Shown: one piece after another, positions 40,168 through 52,000 of the stretch
Layout of the letters: the number at the start of each line of letters is the position of its first letter
Numbering within the stretch: position 1 is the stretch's first letter
Assembly (NCBI GenBank): GCA_907163375.1
Contig: CAJQUW010016933.1
Location: 1 to 64,000, forward strand
DNA length: 64,000 nucleotides
From: Prostheceraeus crozeri
Taxonomy: Eukaryota; Platyhelminthes; Polycladida; Euryleptidae
Reading direction: 5' to 3'
Position numbers and translations under genes: made by a program
Notes under the pieces: model-generated
Database searches by the model: none
What the model was told of the DNA's origin: nothing
The model's input: only the letters and a program-made list of their open reading frames with translations

Positions 40168-43100
40168 TTCGAATCTGTCCACCTGGGGAGGTGCCAACGC
40201 TCCCTCTAGAGGTTGCTAGCCCTGACCTGGTGACAGCTGCGAGTGTGTGAAGTGCTGAAGGTGCAGGGTTCGAGTCTGTCCGCCTCGGGAGGTACCAACG
40301 CTCTCACTAGAGGTTGCTAGCCCTGACCTGGTGAGAGCTGCGAGTGTGTGAAGTTCAGAATTCAGAAGGTGCAGGGTTCGAGTCTGTCCACCTGGGGAGG
40401 TACCAACGCTCTCACTAGAGGTTGCTAGCCCTGACCTAATGAGAGCTGCGAGTGTGGGAAGTGCTGAAGGTGCAGGGTTCGAGTCTGTCCGCCTCGGGAG
40501 GTACCATCGCTCTCACTAGAGGTTGCTAGCCCTGACCTGGTGAGAGCTGCGAGTGTATGAAGTTCAGAATTCAGAAGGTTCAGGGTTCGAGTCTATCCGC
40601 CTCGGGAGGTACCACCGCTATCACTTGAGGTTGTTAGCCCTGACCTGGTGACAGCTGTGAGTGTGTGAAGTGCAGAAGGTGCAGGGTTCGAGTCTGTCCA
40701 CCTGGGGAGGTACCACCGCTCTCACTAGAGGTTGCTGGCCCTGACCTGGTGACAGCTGCGAGTGTGTGAAGTGCAGAAGGTGCAGGGTTCGAGTCTGTCC
40801 ACCTGGGGAGGTACCACCGCTCTCACTAGAGGTTGCTGGCCCTGACCTGGTGACAGCTGCGAGTGTGTGAAGTGCAGAAGGTGCAGGGTTCGAGTCTGTC
40901 CACCTTGGGAGGTACCACCGCTCTCACTAGAGGTTGCTAGCCCTGACCTGGTGACAGCTGCGAGTGTGTGAAGTGCTGAAGGTGCAGGGTTCGAGTCTGT
41001 CCGCCTCGGGAGGTACCACCGCTCTCACTAGAGGTTGCTAGCCCTGACCTGGTGACAGCTACGAGTGTGTGAAGTGCAGAATTCAGAAGGTGCAGGGTTC
41101 GAGTCTGTCCACCTCGGGAGGTAACACCGCTCTCACTAGAGGTTGCTAGCCCTGACCTGGTGAGAGCTGCGAGTGTGTGAAGTTCAGAAGGTGCAGGGTT
41201 CGAATCTGTCCACCTCGGGAGGTACCACCGCTCTCACTAGAGGTTGCTAGCCCTGACCTGGTGACAGCTACGAGTGTGTGAAGTGCAGAATTCAGAAGGT
41301 GCAGGGTTCGAGTCTGTCCACCTTGGAGGTACCACCGCTCTCACAAGAGGTTGCTAGCCCTGACCTGGTGACAGCTGCGAGTGTGTGAAGTGCAGAAGGT
41401 GCAGGGTTCGAGTCTGTCCACCTTGGAGGTACCACCGCTCTCACTAGAGGTTGCTAGCCCTGACCTGGTGACAGGTGAGAGTGTGTGAAGTGCAGAAGGT
41501 GCAAGGTTCGAGTCTGTCCGCCTCGGAGGTACCACCGCTCTCACTGGAGTTGCTAGCCCTGACCAGGTGAGAGCTGCGAGTGTGTGAAGTTCAGAATTCA
41601 GAAGGTGCAGGGTTCGAATCTGTCCACCTCGGGAGGTACCAACGCTCTCACTAGAGGTTGCTAGCCCTGACCTGGTGAGAGCTGCGAGTGTATGAAGTTC
41701 AGAATTCAGAAGGTGCAGGGTTCGAATCTGTCCACCTCGGGAGGTACCACCGCTCTCACTAGAGGTTGCTGGCCCTGACCTGATGAGAGCTGCGAGTGTG
41801 TGAAGTGCTGAAGGTGCAGGGTTCGAGTCTGTCCGCCTCGGGAGGTACCATCGCTCTCACTAGAGGTTGCTAGCCCTGACCTGGTGAGAGTTGTGAGTGT
41901 ATGAAGTGCAGAAGGTGCAGGTTCGAGTCTGCCCGCCTCGGGAGGTACCACCGCTCTCACTAGAGGTTGCTAGCCCTGACCTGGTGAGAGTTGCGAGTGT
42001 GTGAAGTGCAGAAGGTGCAGGGTTCGAGTCTGTACGCCTCGGGAGGTGCCACCGCTCTCACTAGAGGTTGCTAGCCCTGACCTGATGAGAGCTGCGAGTG
42101 TATGAAGTTCAGAATTCAGAAGGTGCAGGGTTCGAGTCTATCCGCCTCGGGAGGTACCACCGCTCTCACTTGAGGTTGTTAGCCCTGACCTGGTGACAGC
42201 TGTGAGTGTGTGAAGTGCAGAAGGTGCAGGGTTCGAGTCTGTCCACCTTGGGAGGTACCACCGCTCTCACTAGAGGTTGCTGGCCCTGACCTGGTGAGAG
42301 CTGCGAGTGTGTGAAGTGCAGAAGGTGCAGGGTTCGAGTCTGTCCACCTGGGGAGGTACCACCGCTCTCACTAGAGGTTGCTAGCCCTGACCTGGTGACA
42401 GCTGCGAGTGTGTGAAGTGCAGAAGGTGCAGGGTTCGAGTCTGTCCACCTGGGGAGGTACCACCGCTCTCACTAGAGGTTGCTGGCCCTGACCTGATGAG
42501 AGCTGCGAGTGTGTGAAGTGCAGAAGGTGCAGGGTTCGAGTCTGTCCACCTTGGGAGGTACCACCGCTCTCACTAGAGGTTGCTAGCCCTGACCTGGTGA
42601 CAGCTGCGAGTGTGTGAAGTGCTGAAGGTGCAGGGTTCGAGTGTGTCCGCCTCAGGAGGTACCACCGCTCTCACTAGAGGTTGCTAGCCCTGACCTGGTG
42701 ACAGCTACGAGTGTGTGAAGTGCAGAATTCAGAAGGTGCAGGGTTCGAATCTGTCCACCTCGGGAGGTAACACCGCTCTCACTAGAGGTTGCTAGCCCTG
42801 ACCTGGTGAGAGCTGCGAGTGTGTGAAGTTCAGAAGGTGCAGGGTTCGAGTCTGTCCGCCTCGGGAGTTACCACCGCTCTCACTAGAGGTTGCTAGCCTT
42901 GACCTGATGAGAGCTGCGAGTGTACGAAGTTCAGAATTCAGAAGGTGCAGGGTTCGAATCTGTCCACCTCGGGAGGTACCAACGCTCTCACTAGAGGTTG
43001 CTAGCCCTGACCTGGTGACAGCTGCGAGTGTGTGAAGTTCAGAATTCAGAAGGTGCAGGGTTCGAATCTGTCCACCTCGGGAGGTAACACCGCTCTCACT

Positions 43101-46100
43101 AGAGGTTGCTAGCCCTGACCTGGTGAGAGCTGCGAGTGTGTGAAGTTCAGAAGGTGCAGGGTTCGAGTCTGTCCGCCTCGGGAGGTACCACCGCTCTCAC
43201 TAGAGGTTGCTAGCCTTGACCTGATGAGAGCTGCGAGTGTATGAAGTGCAGAAGGTGCAGGGTTCGAGTCTGTCCGCCTCGGAGGTACCACCGCTCTCAC
43301 TATAAAAAAGAGGTTGCTAGCCCTGACCTGGTGACAGCTGCGAGTGTGTGAAGTTGAGAATTCAGAAGGTGCAGGGTTCGAGTCTGTCCGCCTCGGGAGG
43401 TACCACCGCTCTCACTAGAGGTTGCTAGCCCTGACCTGGTGACAGCTGCGAGTGTGTGAAGTTGAGAATTCAGAAGGTGCAGGGTTCGAGTCTGTCCGCC
43501 TCGGGAGGTGCCACCGCTCTCACTAGAGGTTGCTAGCCCTGACCTGGTGACAGCTGCGAGTGTGTGAAGTGCTGAAGGTGCGGGGTTCGAGTCTGTACGC
43601 CTCGGGAGGCACCACCGCTCTCACTAGAGGTTGCTAGCCCTGACCTGATGAGAGCTGCGAGTGTATGAAGTTCAGAATTCAGAAGGTGCAGGGTTCGAGT
43701 CTGTCCACCTCGGGAGGTACCACCGCTCTCACTAGAGGTTGCTAGCCCTGACCTGGTGACAGCTGCGAGTGTATGAAGTTCAGAAGGTGCAGGGTTCGAA
43801 TCTGTCCACCTCGGGAGGTACCACCGCTCTCACTAGAGGTTGCTAGCCCTGACCTGGTGACAGCTACGAGTGTGTGAAGTGCAGAATTCAGAAGGTGCAG
43901 GGTTCGAGTCTGTCCACCTTGGGAGGTACCACCGCTCTCACTAGAGGTTGCTAGCCCTGACCTGGTGACAGCTGCGAGTGTGTGAAGTGCAGAAGGTGCA
44001 GGGTTCGAGTCTGTCCACCTTGGGAGGTACCACCGCTCTCACTAGAGGTTGCTAGCCCTGACCTGGTGACAGCTGCGAGTGTGTGAAGTGCAGAAGGTGC
44101 AAGGTTCGAGTCTGTCCGCCTCGGGAGGTACCACCGCTCTCACTGGAGGTTGCTAGCCCTGACCAGGTGAGAGCTGCGAGTGTGTGAAGTTCAGAATTCA
44201 GAAGGTGCAGGGTTCGAATCTGTCCACCTCGGGAGGTACCAACGCTCTCACTAGAGGTTGCTAGCCCTGACCTGGTGAGAGCTGCGAGTGTATGAAGTTC
44301 AGAATTCAGAAGGTGCAGGGTTCGAATCTGTCCACCTCGGGAGGTACCACCGCTCTCACTAGAGGTTGCTGGCCCTGACCTGATGAGAGCTGCGAGTGTG
44401 GGAAGTGCTGAAGGTGCAGGGTTCGAGTCTGTCCACCTCGGGAGGTACCATCGCTCTCACTAGAGGTTGCTAGCCCTGACCTGGTGAGAGTTGTGAGTGT
44501 ATGAAGTGCAGAAGGTGCAGGGTTCGAGTCTGCCCGCCTCGGGAGGTGCCACCGCTCTCACTAGAGGTTGCTAGCCCTGACCTGGTGAGAGTTGCGAGTG
44601 TGTGAAGTGCAGAAGGTGCAGGGTTCGAGTCTGTACGCCTCGGGAGGTGCCACCGCTCTCACTAGAGGTTGCTAGCCCTGACCTGATGAGAGCTGCGAGT
44701 GTATGAAGTTCAGAATTCAGAAGGTGCAGGGTTCGAGTCTATCCGCCTCGGGAGGTACCACCGCTCTCACTTGAGGTTGTTAGCCCTGACCTGGTGACAG
44801 CTGGGAGTGTGTGAAGTGCAGAAGGTGCAGGGTTCGAGTCTGTCCACCTTGGGAGGTACCACCGCTCTCACTAGAGGTTGCTGGCCCTGACCTGGTGACA
44901 GCTGCGAGTGTGTGAAGTGCAGAAGGTGCAGGGTTCGAGTCTGTCCGCCTCGGGAGGTACCACCGCTCTCACTAGAGGTTGCTAGCCCTGACCTGGTGAC
45001 AGCTGCGAGTGTGTGAAGTGCAGAACAGAAGGTGCAGGATTCGAGTCTGTCCACCTGGGGAGGTACCACCGCTCTCACTAGAGGTTGCTAGCCCTGACCT
45101 GATGAGAGCTGCGAGTGTGTGAAGTGCAGAAGGTGCAGGGTTCGAGTCTGTCCACCTTGGGAGGTACCACCGCTCTCACTAGAGGTTGCTAGCCCTGACC
45201 TGGTGACAGCTGCGAGTGTGTGAAGTGCAGAAGGTGCAGGGTTCGAGTCTGTCCACCTGGGGAGGTACCACCGCTCTCACTAGAGGTTGCTAGCCCTGAC
45301 CTGGTGACAGCTGCGAGTGTATGAAGTTCAGAATTCAGAAGGTGCAGGGTTCGAGTCTGTCCGCCTCGGGAGGTGCCACCGCTCTCACTAGAGGTTGCTA
45401 GCCCTGACCTGGTGACAGCTGCGAGTGTGTGAAGTTCAGAAGGTGCAGGGTTCGAGTCTGTCCGCCTCGGAGTTACCACCGCTCTCACTAGAGGTTGCTA
45501 GCCCTGACCTGATGAGAGCTGCGAGTGTACGAAGTGAATTCAGAAGGCGCAGGGTTCGAGTCTGTCCACCTCGGAAGGTACCACCGCTCTCACTATAGGT
45601 TGCTAGCCCTGACCTGATGACAGCTGCGAGTGTGTGAAGTGCAGAAGGTGCAGGTTCGAGTCTGTCCGCCTCGGGAGGTGCCACCACTCTCACTAGAGGT
45701 TGCTAGCCTTGACCTGATGAGAGCTGCGAGTGTGTGAAGTGCAGAAGGTGCAGCGTTCGAGTCTGTCCGCCTCGGGAGGTACCACCGCTCTCACTAGAGG
45801 TTGCTAGTCCTGACCTGGTGACAGCTGCGAGTGTATGAAGTGCAGAAGGTGCAGGGTTCGAGTCTGTCCGCCTCGGGAGGTACCACCGCTCTCACTAGAG
45901 GTTGCTAGCCCTGACCTGGTGACAGCTGCGAGTGTGTGAAGTTGAGAATTCAGAAGGTGCAGGGTTCGAGTCTGTCCGCCTCGGGAGGTACCAACGCTCT
46001 CACTAGAGGTTGCTAGCCCTGACCTGGTGACAGCTGCGAGTGTGTGAAGTTCAGAATTCAGAAGGTGCAGGGTTCGAGTCTGTCCGCCTCGGGAGGTGCC

Positions 46101-46877
46101 ACCGCTCTCACTAGAGGTTGCTAGCCCTGACCTGGTGACAGCTGCGAGTGTGTGAAGTGCTGAAGGTGCAGGGTTCGAGTCTGTCCGCCTCGGGAGGTAC
46201 CACCGCTCTCACTAGAGGTTGCTAGCCCTGACCTGGTGACAGCTGCGAGTGTATGAAGTTCAGAATTCAGAAGGTGCAGGGTTCGAGTCTGTCCGCCTCG
46301 GGAGGTGCCACCGCTCTCACTAGAGGTTGCTAGCCCTGACCTGGTGACAGCTGCGAGTGTATGAAGTTCAGAAGGTGCAGGGTTCGAGTCTGTCCACCTG
46401 GGGAGGTACCACCGCTCTCACTAGAGGTTGCTAGCCTTGACCTGATGAGAGCTGCGAGTGTATGAAGTTCAGAATTCAGAAGGTGCAGGGTTCGAGTCTG
46501 TCCGCCTCGGGAGGTGCCACCGCTCTCACTAGAGGTTGCTAGCCCTGACCTGATGACTGCTGCGAGTGTGTGAAGTGCAGAAGGTGCAAGGTTCGAGTCT
46601 GTCCGCCTCGGGAGGTACCACCGCTCTCACTAGAGGTTGCTAGCCCTGACCTGGTGAGAGTTGCGAGTGTGTGAAGTGCAGAAGGTGCAGGGTTCGAGTC
46701 TGTCCGCCTCGGGAGGTGCCACCGCTCTCACTAGAGGTTGCTAGCCCTGACCTGGTGACAGCTGCGAGTGTGTGAAGTTCAGAAGGTGCAGGGTTCGAGT
46801 CTGTCCGCCTCGGGAGGTACCACCGCTCTCACTAGAGGTTGCTAGCCCTGACCTGGTGACAGCTGCGAGTGTATGAA
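40168..46877. repeat. 101/110-bp satellite array, about 64 copies
   Basis: A basic unit of 101 bp (GGTACCACCGCTCTCACTAG, AGGTTGCTAGCCCTGACCTG, and so on) alternates irregularly with a 110-bp form in which GCAGAAGG is expanded to GCAGAATTCAGAAGG or TTCAGAATTCAGAAGG. Every unit has GGTTCGAGTCT, 10 of 11 bases of the Pol III B box. Diagnostic variants (GAGTCTATCC with TTGAGGTTGTTAG at 40589, 42134 and 44735; GGTAACACCG at about 41111, 42767 and 43083) show segmental duplication of multi-unit blocks. Open frames here (repeating MRAVVPP peptides) are by-products of the periodicity. Confidence 0.96.
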
Positions 46878-47712
46878 GGATGCCCACCTCAAGCTTGATA
46901 GAATGGCGTGGTGCTTTTGGTTGGGGCAGGAATGAGTAAAAATATATTCAGAACTACACCCAGCTACCACATTGATACATTTACATCGGCAGCCGCTACG
47001 AAAGACCTAAAAACATTCCATTTTTGGCATTCAGTATGTGCTTCTGTATTCTATTGTCGATAACTAAGAGCTCCGTCGGAACCGTTCATGTTTTCAAACA
47101 AATGGCCATTTAAACCTGTAGCAATGCTTCTTTTAAATTTTGATGTTTGAAGAAACTTCGATCAAAATGAAGAAGACTATCTCCCCGACATCTATGTGAA
47201 GGCCTCAAGTCTATGATCTTTCCAACAGTTTTTGCCAAGTTACATGGTTGAAGCGTCTATAGTCATTGCAGAAGGATTGCGTCCCTATGATTGCAGAAAA
47301 TCCTTTGAAAATTCCTTAAGTCAATGTTACGAAGTTACAGAAAACTATCTGCGATGGGAAATGCTCGCAGTGTCTCAGTAGCTAGCGATTTCCGCAGATC
47401 CTGATCAGAAGGATCCAACTTGCAACCATGATAGTCTTATCTACTGATACAATGTAGATGTGAATCAAATCACATTTCATTTCATAGTGGAAAATGCTGG
47501 ACTCAGATGCACATCGTTTATTTTTTAGCAACATTGTTTTAATGCTGTATTTCCGTCACGTGAGAATTTGTCTATCGCCAAGTTCCGGAGTCACATTATC
47601 AGATGAGCCAGGTTCAGTGGTGCACTCTAGAAATGCTGCAAGGATGAATGGTAGGAATGGGTTCGGGCAGGTCATCAGATAGGAGATGGTCAAATCACAT
47701 GTTAGTTCACTG
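46878..47712. other. No gene recognised
   Basis: Sequence flanking the satellite. Open frames are short and without motifs. Confidence 0.5.
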
Positions 47713-47953
47713 CATGGGTCACGTGACTAGGGAGATTCGAAGGGCAGACTGTTACGTCACACAATTCATTGTCATGGATCACATGACTGGGGAGATTCGA
47801 AGGACAGACTGTTACATCACACAACTCATTGTCATGGGTCACATGACTGGGGAGATTCGAAGGGCAGACTGTTACGTCACACAATTCATTGTCATGGGTC
47901 ACATGACCGGGGAGATTCGAAGGGCAGACTGTTACGTCACACAATTCATTGTC
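47713..47953. repeat. 60-bp tandem repeat, four copies
   Basis: The unit GGTCACATGACTGGGGAGAT, TCGAAGGGCAGACTGTTACG, TCACACAATTCATTGTCATG is repeated four times at over 93% identity. The first copy has GTCACGTGAC in place of GTCACATGAC. Because 60 is divisible by 3, both strands stay open (104 and 80 codons). Each unit has TTACGTCA, a CRE-like word, apart from one ACATCA variant. Confidence 0.9.
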
Positions 47954-48379
47954 ACCGTATGAACCCGTGCGCCAAATTCAAGCTGTGGATCACACAATAC
48001 GCTGTCTCGATAACTCGGTGAGTCAATCTGCAATCCAATCAAGAACATCACATTACTCCACACCACCTGCCTCAAAATATACACGAGCCCGCTCCAATGT
48101 TGCATTGAGACACCCATATCGATCGCCACTGTACAAATCTGAACGATCCGTATGTGGTCGACGAATTTGATGCTGTTGAAAAATCTGGCATTTATCATTC
48201 TGTATTCTCAAAGATCAATTTAAATCAAGCGACAAGCATGCTATACGGATTCAATTTCCTAATTTTTATAGGGTTTCCATATCCCTGGCTTTACAGTGGT
48301 GCCACAATAAATTCAATCATTGACATTTCATCTGCGATGGCGCCATCACATCAATACATGTATACTAGAGGTCTTCGTT
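47954..48379. other. No gene recognised
   Basis: Open frames at 47949-48170 and 48154-48471 overlap one another and show no motif or splice support. Confidence 0.45.
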
Positions 48380-48505
48380 CGAAGCGAGAACGGGCAGAAC
48401 ACGAGCACGACACGAACATGATTACGATCCTAACAGGAACACGACGCGAACTAAGCTTGACACGAGCATGAGCACGACATGAACATTGCGTTCGTGTTGT
48501 GCTGA
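48380..48505. repeat. Degenerate ACACGAGCACGA repeat ending in a hairpin
   Basis: Loose repeats of ACACGA(G/A)CA lead into AGCACGACATGAAC, which pairs with GTTCGTGTTGTGCT (48471-48503) around a short loop. Confidence 0.6.
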
Positions 48506-48724
48506 TGTTCGGGTCGCTGATCTCTTGATCAAATTCTAACTACCCTGTAATTTCTCTCTGCTGGTGCACTCTCCTCCAAGGAACTATTGTTTTCTATTAA
48601 ATAATGTACTTCATATGAATTATTCCAAGATAATTTTCGCACTATTACCGTGTTAATTGTAGGCGACTTGAATTTCGTGTTCATGTTGTAGCAGTCGCTA
48701 AAGATTGAATATGTGGCTTCTTTC

Positions 48725-48992
48725 TCCATTGTATAAGTTGACGGTTTGACGATGTTGTATATTTTGTTCACCGGCTACAAGTTTCGACCGCTACATCGGT
48801 CCTGGTCACACCAACTGAGGCAGTATGCCAGCACTGAGCACATTACACATAAGCGAGAGATAAATTCTTCAGAAAAACGTGACCAACGGTGCACGTAGAA
48901 CGAGAAGTACCGGTCGAAACTTGTAGCCGTGAATAAAATATGCAACACAGTCAAACCGTGGTTTTTCCTTCCGTCAACTTATAGAATGAGGC
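48725..48992. repeat. Inverted pair of Penelope-like 3' ends
   Basis: Left arm 48731-48790 and right arm 48910-48984 are inverted copies (about 85% by eye). They share GTTGACGG, a CGGTTTGAC block, TTGCATATTTTATTCAC and GGCTACAAGTTTCGACCG. The CGAAAC-x-TGTAGCC arrangement resembles the 3' UTR motif of the Penelope-like elements elsewhere in this window. No RT or nuclease lies between the arms. A related single copy is at 62635-62702. Confidence 0.6.
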
Positions 48993-49384
48993 AGTCGTGT
49001 TGAAGGCAAATTCCTACTCTTGACCTCTTGTACACAGGGCAAGGATTAGCTCCGTCTACACCGCAGAAACCCTCAAATTCCAAGGTTATAACTAAAACTC
49101 TTGGTAGGAGCACGATTTCGAATGCTAAAATATGTTAGCAAGGATCGTTGTAGCAGATAGCTGTGCAAACTGACGCATCATCGTGAAAGTCCCAAGGAAA
49201 TTCTCCTCAGGTAATGATGAAATGAAAAGAATGAGAAAATTCTCATGTTTTCTTAACTGTACTACGAAATTCCCGTTCGTAATGAATAGATAAATGGAAA
49301 AGTGGCGATGATTAACAATCAAATTTCAATAATTCATTGCCAAGACAAAAGCAATATGCTCCATATGGAAGAAGACGAATAGTC

Positions 49385-51618
49385 CGGCAGCCCGAACGAG
49401 TTTGTGCAGGGAACGAGGCCGACAATGAGACTTTCATAGAATGATGTACACCTCATAGTCCGGCAGCCAGCACGAGTTTGTGCAGAGAACGAGGCCGACA
49501 ATGAGACTTTCACAGAATGATGTACACCTCATAGTCCGGCAGCCAGAACGAGTTTCTGCAGGGAACGAGGCCGACAATGAGACTTTCATAGAATGATGTA
49601 CACCTCATAGTCCGGCAGCCAGAACGAGTTTCTGCAGGGAACGAGGCCGACAATGAGACTTTCACAGAATGATGTGCACCTCATAGTCCGGCAGCCAGAA
49701 CGAGTTTCTGCAGGGAACGAGGCCGACAATGAGACTTTCATAGAATGATGTACACCTCATAGTCCGGCAGCCAGAACGAGTTTCTGCAGGGAACGAGGCC
49801 GACAATGAGACTTTCACAGAATGATGTACACCTCATAGTCCGGCAGCCAGAACGAGTTTCTGCAGGGAACGAGGCCGACAATGAGACTTTCATAGAATGA
49901 TGTACACCTCATAGTCCGGCAGCCAGCACGAGTTTCTGCAGAGAACGAGGACGACAATGAGACTTTCACAGAATGATGTGCACCTCAAAGTCCGGCAGCC
50001 AGCACGAGTTTGTGCAGAGAACGAGGCCGACAATGAGACTTTCACAGAATGATGTACACCTCATAGTGCGGCAGCCAGCACAAGTTTCTGCAGGGAACGA
50101 GGCCGACAATGAGACTTTCACAGAATGATGTACACCTCATAGTCCGGCAGCCAGCACGAGTTTCTGCAGGGAACGAGGCCAACAATGAGACTTTCACAGA
50201 ATGATGTGCTGCACCTCATAATCCGGCAGACAGTACGAGTTTCTGCAGGGAACGAGGCCGACCATGAGACTTTCACAGAATGATGTGCACCTCATAGTCC
50301 GGCAGCCAGCACGAGTTTGTGCAGGGAACGAGGCCGAGAATGAGACTCTCACAGACTGCGTCTGCCGAGTTCTAGTGAGTTCCTCTTCTTGTCAGACAGG
50401 ATCAAAAAAACTACATGTAAATCCAATGGGGCGCAGATTGCAGTTTTTGTCTAAAGTGAAATTTTCTACGTTTTCTCTGATCAAACGAAAAGTACTGAGT
50501 CCTGAGTCACAATTTTTGGCATGGATTGTCTTCAGGTCATTTCCTTTCATGTTCATGCACCCCTGTTTATGAAGCTTAACACATTTAGATTTGGCTAGCT
50601 TCTTAATGTCGGCAAACACAAACATTTTGATCAACTTTATTCACATTCAACCACATTCTCACATACTTTGCCGATCAGAGCACATGCACATAAATTTCAT
50701 TTTAACTTAAAGCTGCAATCATCGTCCCATTGGATTTATATGTGATTTTCTTTAATCGTGTCTGACAAGAAGAGGAACTCACAAGAACTGGGCAGACGTG
50801 CAGACTCGTAGCAGGCATAAGATGTACATCATTCTGTGAAAGTCTCATTGTCGGCCTTGTTCCCTGCACAAACTCGTTCTGGCTGCCGGACTATGAGGTG
50901 CACATCATTCTGTGAAAGTCTCATTGTCGGCCTCGTTCCCTGGACAAACTCGTACTGTCTGCCGGACTATGAGGTGCACATCATTCTGTGAAAGTCTCAT
51001 TGTCGGCCTTGTTCCCTGCACAAACTCGTTCTGGCTGCCGGACTATGAGGTGTACGTCATTCTGTGAAAGTCTCATTTTCGGCCTCGTTCCATGCACAAA
51101 CTCGTGCTGGCTGCCGGACTATGAGGTGCACATCATTCTATGAAAGTCTCATTGTCGGCCTCGTTCCCTGCACAAACTCGTGCTGGCTGCCGGACTATGA
51201 GGTGCACATCATTCTATGAAAGTCTCATTGTCGGCCTCGTTCCATGCACAAACTCGTGCTGGTTGCCGGACTATGAGGTGCACATCATTCTGTGAAAGTC
51301 TCATTGTCGGCCTCGTTCCCTGGACAAACTCGTACTGTCTGCCGGACTATGAGGTGCACATCATTCTGTGAAAGTCTCATTGTCGGCCTTGTTCCCTGCA
51401 CAAACTCGTTCTGGCTGCGCCACCCAAGAGGTACTCATTCTGTGAAAGTCTCATTTTCGGCCTCGTTCCATGCACAAACTCGTGCTGGCTGCCGGACTAT
51501 GAGGTGCACATCATTCTATGAAAGTCTCATTGTCGGCCTCGTTCCCTGCACAAACTCGTGCTGGCTGCCGGACTCTGAGGTGCACATCATTCTGTGAAAG
51601 TCTCATTATCGGCCTCGT
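49385..51618. mobile_element. Foldback-like element: opposed 76-bp repeat arrays around a spacer
   Basis: The left arm (49385-50366) is about 13 direct copies of a 76-bp unit (AGTCCGGCAGCCAGAACGAG, TTTCTGCAGGGAACGAGGCC, GACAATGAGACTTTCATAGA and so on). The right arm (about 50800-51618) is about 10.5 copies in reverse complement. Complementarity extends inward past the arrays through GAGTTCCTCTTCTTGTCAGA (to 50398 and from 50760). Long terminal inverted repeats built of short tandem repeats are the hallmark of foldback elements such as Drosophila FB and Galileo. No transposase is visible, so any such element is non-autonomous; no target duplication was found at the outer ends. Confidence 0.75.
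50399..50759. other. Spacer of the foldback-like element
   Basis: 361 bp of unique sequence between the inverted arms. The minus strand is open over 50392-50634 (80 codons, with KKLAKSKCVKLHKQGCMNMK), but no family is recognised and the Cys pattern fits no known finger. Confidence 0.5.
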
Positions 51619-51856
51619 AAGAACCTAATTGTAAAACATATCATGCAACTTTAATTGTTAAGCAAATCTGAGAAGAAGCTTCAGTGAAGAAAACTTCAGA
51701 GGAAACACTGAAAGTAATGCAGTAAGATTTACTATTCAGAACAATCAAATTCAAGGAACTATGAGTGACGCACTTCGTTACACAATGCAGCATTTCAGAA
51801 ATGCGGGAATCAGTTATCACATCTGCGTCACAATATGTGGACATTCAACGCATGTA

Positions 51857-51929
51857 GCCCGGATAGCTCAGTCGGTAGAGCATCAGACTTTTAATCTGAG
51901 GGTCCAGGGTTCGAGTCCCTGTTCGGGCG
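51857..51929 (+). tRNA. tRNA-Lys (anticodon UUU)
   Basis: A complete 73-nt cloverleaf. The acceptor GCCCGGA pairs with TTCGGGC (one G-T pair), with discriminator G. The D arm contains AGCTCAGTCGGTAGAGC (A box), the anticodon stem is TCAGA/TCTGA with loop CTTTTAA and anticodon TTT, and the T arm is CAGGGTTCGAGTCCCTG (B box). There is no intron and no encoded CCA. It decodes AAA/AAG lysine codons and would be transcribed by RNA polymerase III. No T4 run follows for about 150 nt, so its terminator is not obvious. Confidence 0.95.
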
Positions 51930-51971
51930 AATGTCTTGTAGAAACTTACTGAACTTACTAGAAAAAATGTC

Positions 51972-51999
51972 ATATATATATATATATATATATATATAT
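51972..51999. repeat. (AT)14 microsatellite
   Basis: Uninterrupted AT dinucleotides 43 bp after the tRNA-Lys. Confidence 0.95.
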
Positions 52000-52000
52000 C

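Noticed and set aside
41341-45693. Open frames of 60-103 codons with MRAVVPP and LATSSESGG repeats
   Set aside because: They arise from the 101/110-bp satellite periodicity, recur in several frames, and have no start, splice or family support.
51761-51952. Open frame across the tRNA-Lys
   Set aside because: It is a by-product of the tRNA gene sequence.
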